Of a stretch of DNA of 64,000 nt, positions 57,814-64,000 are shown piece after piece (within the stretch, counting starts at the first letter, position 1; every line of letters starts with the position of its first letter). The notes beneath the pieces are model-generated. The model was not told where the DNA came from. It was given only the letters and a program-made list of their open reading frames with translations, and searched no databases. The stretch comes from Onchocerca volvulus. Taxonomy: Eukaryota; Nematoda; Chromadorea; Rhabditida; Onchocercidae. The stretch is taken from positions 16,530,858 to 16,594,857 of the forward strand of contig HG738139.1 of assembly GCA_000499405.2 (NCBI GenBank). Reading direction: 5' to 3'. The position numbers and the translations under genes were made by a program.

Positions 57814-57943
57814 CCTGTTCTGGTGGAATGAGCGTAAATGACATGTACCAAAACAATTTTGATCCCGAATTTATTACAACATCGTTATTTTCCAGATTAT
57901 CTTGTTCGCATTAATCAGCTCGGAGCATAATTCGTACTGCTTA
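57814..57943 (+). promoter_or_regulatory. Putative acceptor region before the HLH-like gene
   Basis: TTATTTTCCAG ends at 57895, 48 bases before ATG 57944. It could be a spliced-leader acceptor for the gene that follows. No other signal stands out. Confidence 0.35.
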
Positions 57944-60900
57944 ATGAGTACCCAGCATGAAGCAACCACAGCTTTGAGGAAGTGGTCGACGTAAGGCGAA
58001 GAAGACATCAATGAATTTGTTTGATCATTCGTTTTGCAGTAATGATTGAATTATGCTTCACGTTGCAGCTATCTTATGAGTATCGTAAATATTCATCTCA
58101 AGATGTATTTCTATTCTAAAATAGTCTTTTAAATAAATGCTTACTGGACAACTCGATGTAGAAATGGAAAAAGACTGTTCGCTGTGGATTTCATTGGAGA
58201 TTGATAATACTAAGCAGTTAAGATAAGCTTGCATCTTGGAATGCTTAAAGGAAGTTAACTTTTATGAGCGTCACTAGTACCGTATGATTGTGACATATAT
58301 CACGTGGAAAAGTATATCATGCTTAAATGAGCTTTATAGAAGTTATTCACGTACTCTGTGAGCGCTGAACTTTATGAAAGGTCGTAATCCAGTTAATCGA
58401 GATAGCACCAATTTTCATCAGTCAATTGCGAAAGTATTTTTCAAGTGCCTCGAAATACTGTCATTTGATTTCGACATCAATCTCATGTAAACCTCCATGA
58501 GTGTGGTAGATAAGTTTGTCATAGCAAGTTCGTCTTTCGCTTGTTTGGAGTAAAACGATCGCGAGCCATGACATAGGTGCATATTCAAGTTCTTTGCATG
58601 ATCCATCAGATGATTCGGATTCGAGTTCTAGTACGTTATCAATCCAAAATGTGAGATTTCAGTTAGCTGTTTTCAACAGTTACTCTGTTGTTATTGCGTT
58701 TGTGGCTAGTCCACTGATATCATGTCAATTACTTCTACTATCATGCGATAACTATCACTCTTTTTTCTCGTTGTCACTGATCTTAAATTCTCATATTTTG
58801 TGATCTTTTTGAACTATTTTTCTGCAATTTGATTGAATGTGATGGTACAGTTAGTTCTTGTTGTTTATTTTTCTATTACTGTTTATTGCATTCATTTTCA
58901 AAAGATCTTTATCATTTTTCTTTCGGAAAATTCGTTCAGAAGTACTACAGAATAAAATTTCATGACTGATCATTCTATACTCCAATCCATAATGACAATA
59001 GTAGACAAAAGGATTTCTGATACGACATACCAAATTTATTCATTTATTCCAAACATCAACAATAAGTGAAAGTGTGAGTGAAGAATGTTACGGTGGACTA
59101 TTTTACAGAATTTCCGAATAGAAACATAAGGACACTTCTCTTCCTTCCCGAAATTTCATGCCAGTTCAGCAGCAAATTCTCCCATTTTGGAATCTTGTTG
59201 TGGTTCATGGTGATAAGAAGGAAGGAAGGGGGTTCACAATTCCAACAATCAACGGAGAGACAGGTGACAGTAGTAGGGAGGGGCTAATAGGTTGGCTCAG
59301 GCTGGCACCCGATAATTTTGTTTCTGTTGCTAGTGCTAGTGCTACTGCTGTTGTAGTTGTAGCAATAGTAGTAATAGTAGTTAATTTTTGTTATTGTTGT
59401 TATTGCTGTCATACTTCGATCATCGTTGTCCTATCTTTAAACTTCGAGTGGAATGAGAGAAACTAACTGTTAGCTTAATTAGCTTAGTACTTTTCAGTTG
59501 GTATCATCTATCCATTCTAATGATTCTAAAGAAAATAACCTCAAGACGGCATATTTTAAAACATTTCCCTTTTCATAAATATTTTTTCTAGCTTGTTGGC
59601 TTATAGATTGCTTTGCCATTGAACTATTGGATATGAAAACAAATAATAGAAGAACTGATAGTTTTTTGTCTTCCTATTTTTTGCTTAGGCATATTTCATA
59701 TTGAATCATTCATAATTAAATAGTGATTTCGCATCTGGGCTTCAGAGAATAGTATATTTTTAATTATTCTACGAATAGATGAACAAGTTTTATAATCAGA
59801 ATTGTTACAAACGTGTCCTATGCTGAACATAGTAAAGTAGAATCTGGAGTGACAATACAATTTCATATTCATACGGTTTTGTCGTCTATAATTAGTCATA
59901 GAATAATTATTTTCTGCAACACTGAATTAAAATTGCTTTCAAAATCGAAACCAACGGAAAATTTATCAGAAGAAAGCAAATATTTGAAAATTAATTTTTC
60001 AGATTTACATTGTTCATTTGTCGAAGTTACTATCAGAACGAAATCAAATAATGCCTGAAAAAATGCATTTCGGTGGCTTATTTTTGGGCGATACGATTCA
60101 GGAAAAAACTCGAACTTTGCTCGGTTGGAATGATGAGGTTTTTTCTCTTTTCTAAAATGAGAGAGAAATGGGCAATAAACATGATGCATATTCGCCTAGA
60201 ATTTAGGTAACTGAATTGAAATAAACCGGGATGGCCATTTTTTCCTCATAGCTAATTAGCCTATTTCACTTTTCATCTTGCTCGTATTTTGAATGATGCA
60301 ATGATAAACTGGATTAAGCTGATAAGAATGTGTTGGAAGTTCGAATCTTAACACAATCTCATTCTTCGACACCACTCCAAGTCCTGCATTTATATGCATA
60401 TGATATTTTTGTGGTCTGGTTAGCCTAAGATTTTGACCTTCAGAACATAACTGTTAGTATCGCTTCCAATGGAATATATCTGTCGTTAGCCACAGATGGA
60501 TGATAACTGATAAATATCTTTTATTCTATGCAATTCAATTGAGTTTTGCGAAGTTCTAAAAGCGAAAACAATACTTGCTAAGAATTTACGCTGTTAAAAT
60601 TTCAACAAGCTCCCTGTTTCAAAAGTTTTAAAACACATTTTTCGGAAATAAATATCAAATAACCTAAAATTATTTAGCTTCTTAAATCGGAATACTTTAA
60701 TATCGTATCTTAATCTCTCCTAGACTACTCAATATATCAATCTCTTTAATATATACCATGCTATGATAAATGATAAGCTTTTTTCGCTTCGTAACACCTG
60801 CAGGGGTTGATTGGGAGAGAAAGAAAAGATGGCTCGCAGATGAGAAACCAATGATAGCAAGAGAAGATGGCTCACAGATGTGAGATGATGAATTTTCTGA

Positions 60901-63364
60901 GGAATAAAAACTTGTGCTACTGCTACAGAATTTAGACTATTTCATCAAATAGGTACTATTTTAACTTTGAAAAGGAGTTATGTGATCAAGCTTTTCCCAA
61001 TGTTTTTATATGGGTTTGTATTAATAGTTGCGGTGGTTTTTTCTGGGCGTTTCTCTGCTGTTACCATTATCATCAGTGTTATCTCCGTCCCTTTCTGACT
61101 TTTCAAAATTTTTTTCAAGAAATAATTTGTCATGTCTCTTCCACTGTCTATCTGTCTCCATACATCTCTCAAAGGATAATGTCAATAAGAGTGACAAATA
61201 ATATTGCTCTCTTCAGACGGCAAGTGGTTCACTGATAACGTGCTACTAGTGATGTCACCGTGACAAAAACAGAAATTGATAATGGTAATTAGTAGAGCGA
61301 TTTAGGTTGAGCCATCTTTTCGGTGTAATTTTGATAGCGCACTAAAAATAATCTGTCCGTTTGTTCGCTTTTTTGTCCATCTCATCGACAACATTAATTG
61401 TTAAACGCTGAGTGCAGTTCTGCGTGAAATATTCTAGCTCAAAGATTATCCAAATGATCTTTTTAATCAATTTAAATAAAATTCATTCATTTTTACATTA
61501 TTACAGCCAGCAGAAGCAACCAAATTTTATCACTGTTATGTCACTCTTCCGTGGCATCCGATTTATCTTTAGGAAAGCTATTCTTTTTCAGCATTGTTCC
61601 ACGATTACGATGAATGCTGCGCAGAAATCTATCAACGAGGGTGGCCGGCGTATGCTTCATGTAAATAATTCACGACGTCATCCATACATGATTTCAGTTG
61701 GGCGTTTACGACGCTACAGTACCAGTTCAAGTTCGACCTGTAGTAGTAGCAGTAGTAGTGAATATTCGCAACCATCGCCAAGCTACAGTATTGCTTCTTA
61801 CGAATCACCAAGTCCAGAGCCTTTGGTTTCCCCTTATGCCGCAACTGATTGTCAATCACCCCATTTAGTACCGTTAGGTCCAATAATACCAGCAACAACA
61901 AAAACGGTATCCATGAATACTACTACCTATCGGTCACCAGAACGAGAAGCACAAGTTTTCGAAAGGTTGCGACAGCTGGTACCAATGCTGCCGTTTGATA
62001 GAAGTGCTTATCAGGTTCGCCATAAACTCTCCTGGACTTATGTTTTGATCCAAAACAGATAGATCATCGTAGGGAAAGTTTCAGGATCGTGCGATAGTAA
62101 CTCCATAAATCATTCGAAAGGTATCAACCTTCAACACATATGTAGTACACATATACTATTATTACTATTCTACTATCTTCACCTATAACCTCGCAGCTGT
62201 TATTGTTCAGTACACAAGTTTATAGGTTAGCCAGACTTCCACGCCTGTAGGAAGACTTCAATTTGAAAATTTATCAGTAGCAGATGGGCAATATGACGGG
62301 ATAACTCAAAAATGATTGCTATATTGAGGGCGAGAATTGCATTTCTTCTGCAACATTCTCATTGCACTGCTATTGCATTGCCACAGAATGATTAGAATAG
62401 ATGGGAAATTAATTAGGAAATGCCTGGAGGCCGTTTATCTCTTACATCATCATTCTAAATTGTCTCAGAGAAATTTCATTACAGATATTAATAGAAACAG
62501 TTTCACAAGTGATGGATTTAGAGCAGCAACTTGAACAATTGAACGAGCAGACAAATAGTGCCAAAAATAGCCTTTGGATTGAACAAAGAAGCTTCATTTC
62601 GGATGCTGAAAATGTTAGTAGGCAGCTTGGATTTGATATAGTTGCTGTGCTTTCCATTTTTGTTTGGCAGGCAGGATCGTTGATACCTTTTTTGTGGATT
62701 ACTTCTCAGTGACAAGTAGAGAGAAAATGGTTTATAATTATGTTTTTTATTGCTTTTTCTTTTAAATTTCACGAAAAATTAATTTGATGGATAAAAAGTT
62801 TTGAAGAAAATGAAAGATACAAAGGGGAAGAGATGGAAAGAGGAGAGAAGAGTGGAAAATACGTGTCACATACATCCCGACATGAGCATAGTTTAGTTCT
62901 AAGTTCCAGTACATTGCTTATGAGATTTTGTGAACTCACCCAGTGGATATTATTGCAAAATATAAGGAAGGAGAAAGATGAATATTTTCCTCTCGGCAGC
63001 TTCGGTTTTGTTAAGATTGAATGAGAAACAATCACCCAATTTGTTGTCAAGCAGTAGCTGCTAATTATTTGAAAGTGGCTTAGATGTCGCTTTGCATTTT
63101 TGAGGTAAAGTTTTTGCTGGTAAAAAAAGCCAATAGCTTTTCGCCAAGAATGTGCACTACTGAGCTAAGGCATGCAGTTTCATTAATGCCAATCTTTTCA
63201 ATTGATCATATTTGCATAAAATTTAAAGCAAACTTTTTCAATTGCAGAGTGTCTTTCCGGATGATCTGAAGTCAGTGGATGTGACAGCATTCAAGCATCT
63301 TCTTTGTTCCAATCCTCTTTCTGGCGATACTTCGAGAACAATGCATTTCAACTTTGTTTCCTAA
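57944..63364 (+). CDS. Protein with HLH-like segment lacking a basic region
   Basis: Four-exon model: 57944-57990, 61507-62014, 62485-62613, 63248-63364; 266 residues, phases agree (2+1, 0, 0). The last three exons are firm. The first (MSTQHEATTALRKWS, donor GTAAGG) is tentative; without it the start would be ATG 61538, 31 bases after a TTACAG acceptor. Exon 2 has a Ser-rich stretch and Pro/Ser-rich region, then VFERLRQLVPMLPFDRSAYQ; exon 3 continues ILIETVSQVMDLEQQLEQLN. Together these read like helix 1, loop and helix 2 of an HLH domain, with an acidic-neutral sequence (SPEREAQ) where a basic DNA-binding region would be, as in Id proteins. The C-terminus (DDLKSVDVTAFKHLL) is not recognised. 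If it is an Id-type protein it would bind bHLH partners in the nucleus; this is inference from a short motif. Confidence 0.55.
58599..58790 (+). repeat. Dispersed repeat copy B (related to 10952-11160)
   Basis: GATCCATCAGATG..., TTCGAGTTCTAG, TCCAAAATGTG and TTTCAGTTAGCTGT parallel copy A, with weaker similarity continuing through a T-rich stretch. One frame reads DPSDDSDSSSSTLSIQNV. It lies in the long first intron of the HLH-like gene model. Confidence 0.55.
59325..59412 (+). repeat. Imperfect trinucleotide repeats (GTT/TAG/GCT)
   Basis: A run of GTTGCTAGTGCTAGTGCTAC followed by GTTGTAGTTGTAGCAATAGT units and TTGTTATTGTTG. Low-complexity simple repeat; the open frame through it is a by-product. 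Confidence 0.7.
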
Positions 63365-64000
63365 GGTGTACATTTATATTTAACACAGATTCCTTAAATT
63401 ATATTTCATACTGAGGAGAATTTGTTGTTGCAAGCTTATCAGGTAAATGACATGTTTGAATGAATATGAAAAGTCAGAGTACTTTGTTCAGTCTAAACCA
63501 GTTACAATATTATTCTGTACAGTCCACTAACACATTGGCAGGATCTTAGAACATAAGATACAAGTTCATCTCTCAGTTGTTATGTCTTACTTATTTATTT
63601 TGATATTTTCATAAATTTTGTCCCATATGCTGACCTCTTCATAATCATATCTGACACTCCTGTTTGATCAAAGCTGTATCACTATTCGTTAATAAATTCA
63701 TACGGTTCTCAATAGTTGAATTTTTTTGATTCAATTTTTATCCTTTAAACCATTCATACTCAGTGGATTATTTCCGGAAAAGTGATATCCTCTTTCACTA
63801 AAGAAATGAAAATAATATTACATCAGAATTAGTGCACAGTAGGTTACATGCTGCGCAACAAGATGCATATTTCGCATCAACGACATTGGCCTTATCTTTT
63901 CTCTGAAAAATTTAGTGCAAATTCCATCCTGATACTTATGCTTTAAACTTTTTAAAAAATTCCTATTAATATCACAAAGAAAAACAACAAGCTGGATGTA
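63365..64000. other. 3' flank, no gene seen
   Basis: AT-rich DNA after the HLH-like stop codon, presumably 3' UTR followed by intergenic sequence. An AATAAATTC stretch near 63691 could serve as a poly(A) signal, but nothing confirms it. Confidence 0.4.

Noticed and set aside
59158..59466. Open frame with VVVVAIVVIVVNFCYCCYCC
   Set aside because: Product of GTT/TAG simple repeats.

Overview
The window is AT-rich nuclear DNA of a nematode, most likely a filarial or related spirurid worm. The evidence is small exons split by short introns with T-rich TTTTCAG-type acceptors, several acceptors placed a few bases before start codons (as expected for spliced-leader trans-splicing), a BEL/Pao LTR element, and proteins whose nearest recognisable relatives are metazoan. 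The lineage is an inference. All family calls come from reading translations by eye; no database search was run. For most multi-exon genes every exon boundary was checked for splice signal and codon phase.

Layout. 1-4095 (+): 3' part of a glycosyltransferase family 92 gene. 4096-8626: no gene seen. 8650-11641 (+): an unrecognised membrane or low-complexity protein gene whose probable transmembrane part overlaps a 51-bp triplication. 12007-15202 (+): MYST acetyltransferase of the Tip60/KAT5 type (mys-1). 15774-23479 (+): a FANCM-like protein with its helicase motifs eroded, followed by a decayed copy of one of its own exons. 24729-24800 (-): tRNA-Pro(AGG). 25283-29704 (-): a decayed BEL/Pao LTR retrotransposon, with a Helitron fragment where its 5' internal part should be. 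31156-38858 (-): mitochondrial RNA polymerase (rpom-1, 23 exons). 39483-44424 (+): mcm-5 (18 exons), divergent from rpom-1. 44784-52797 (-): alkylglycerol monooxygenase (agmo-1, 10 exons), whose intron 8 holds two head-to-tail Helitrons and an antisense exon-like copy of agmo exon 8. 52798-57895: no convincing gene. 57944-63364 (+): a protein with an HLH-like segment and no basic region in front of it. 63365-64000: no gene seen.

Several neighbours act in genome maintenance or expression: Tip60 (chromatin and DNA damage), FANCM-like (fork repair), MCM5 (replicative helicase) and RPOM (mitochondrial transcription). mys-1 and fncm-1 lie head-to-tail 571 bp apart, each with an acceptor just upstream of its ATG. 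rpom-1 and mcm-5 share a 624-bp divergent intergenic region. mcm-5 and agmo-1 converge with 359 bp between stop codons.
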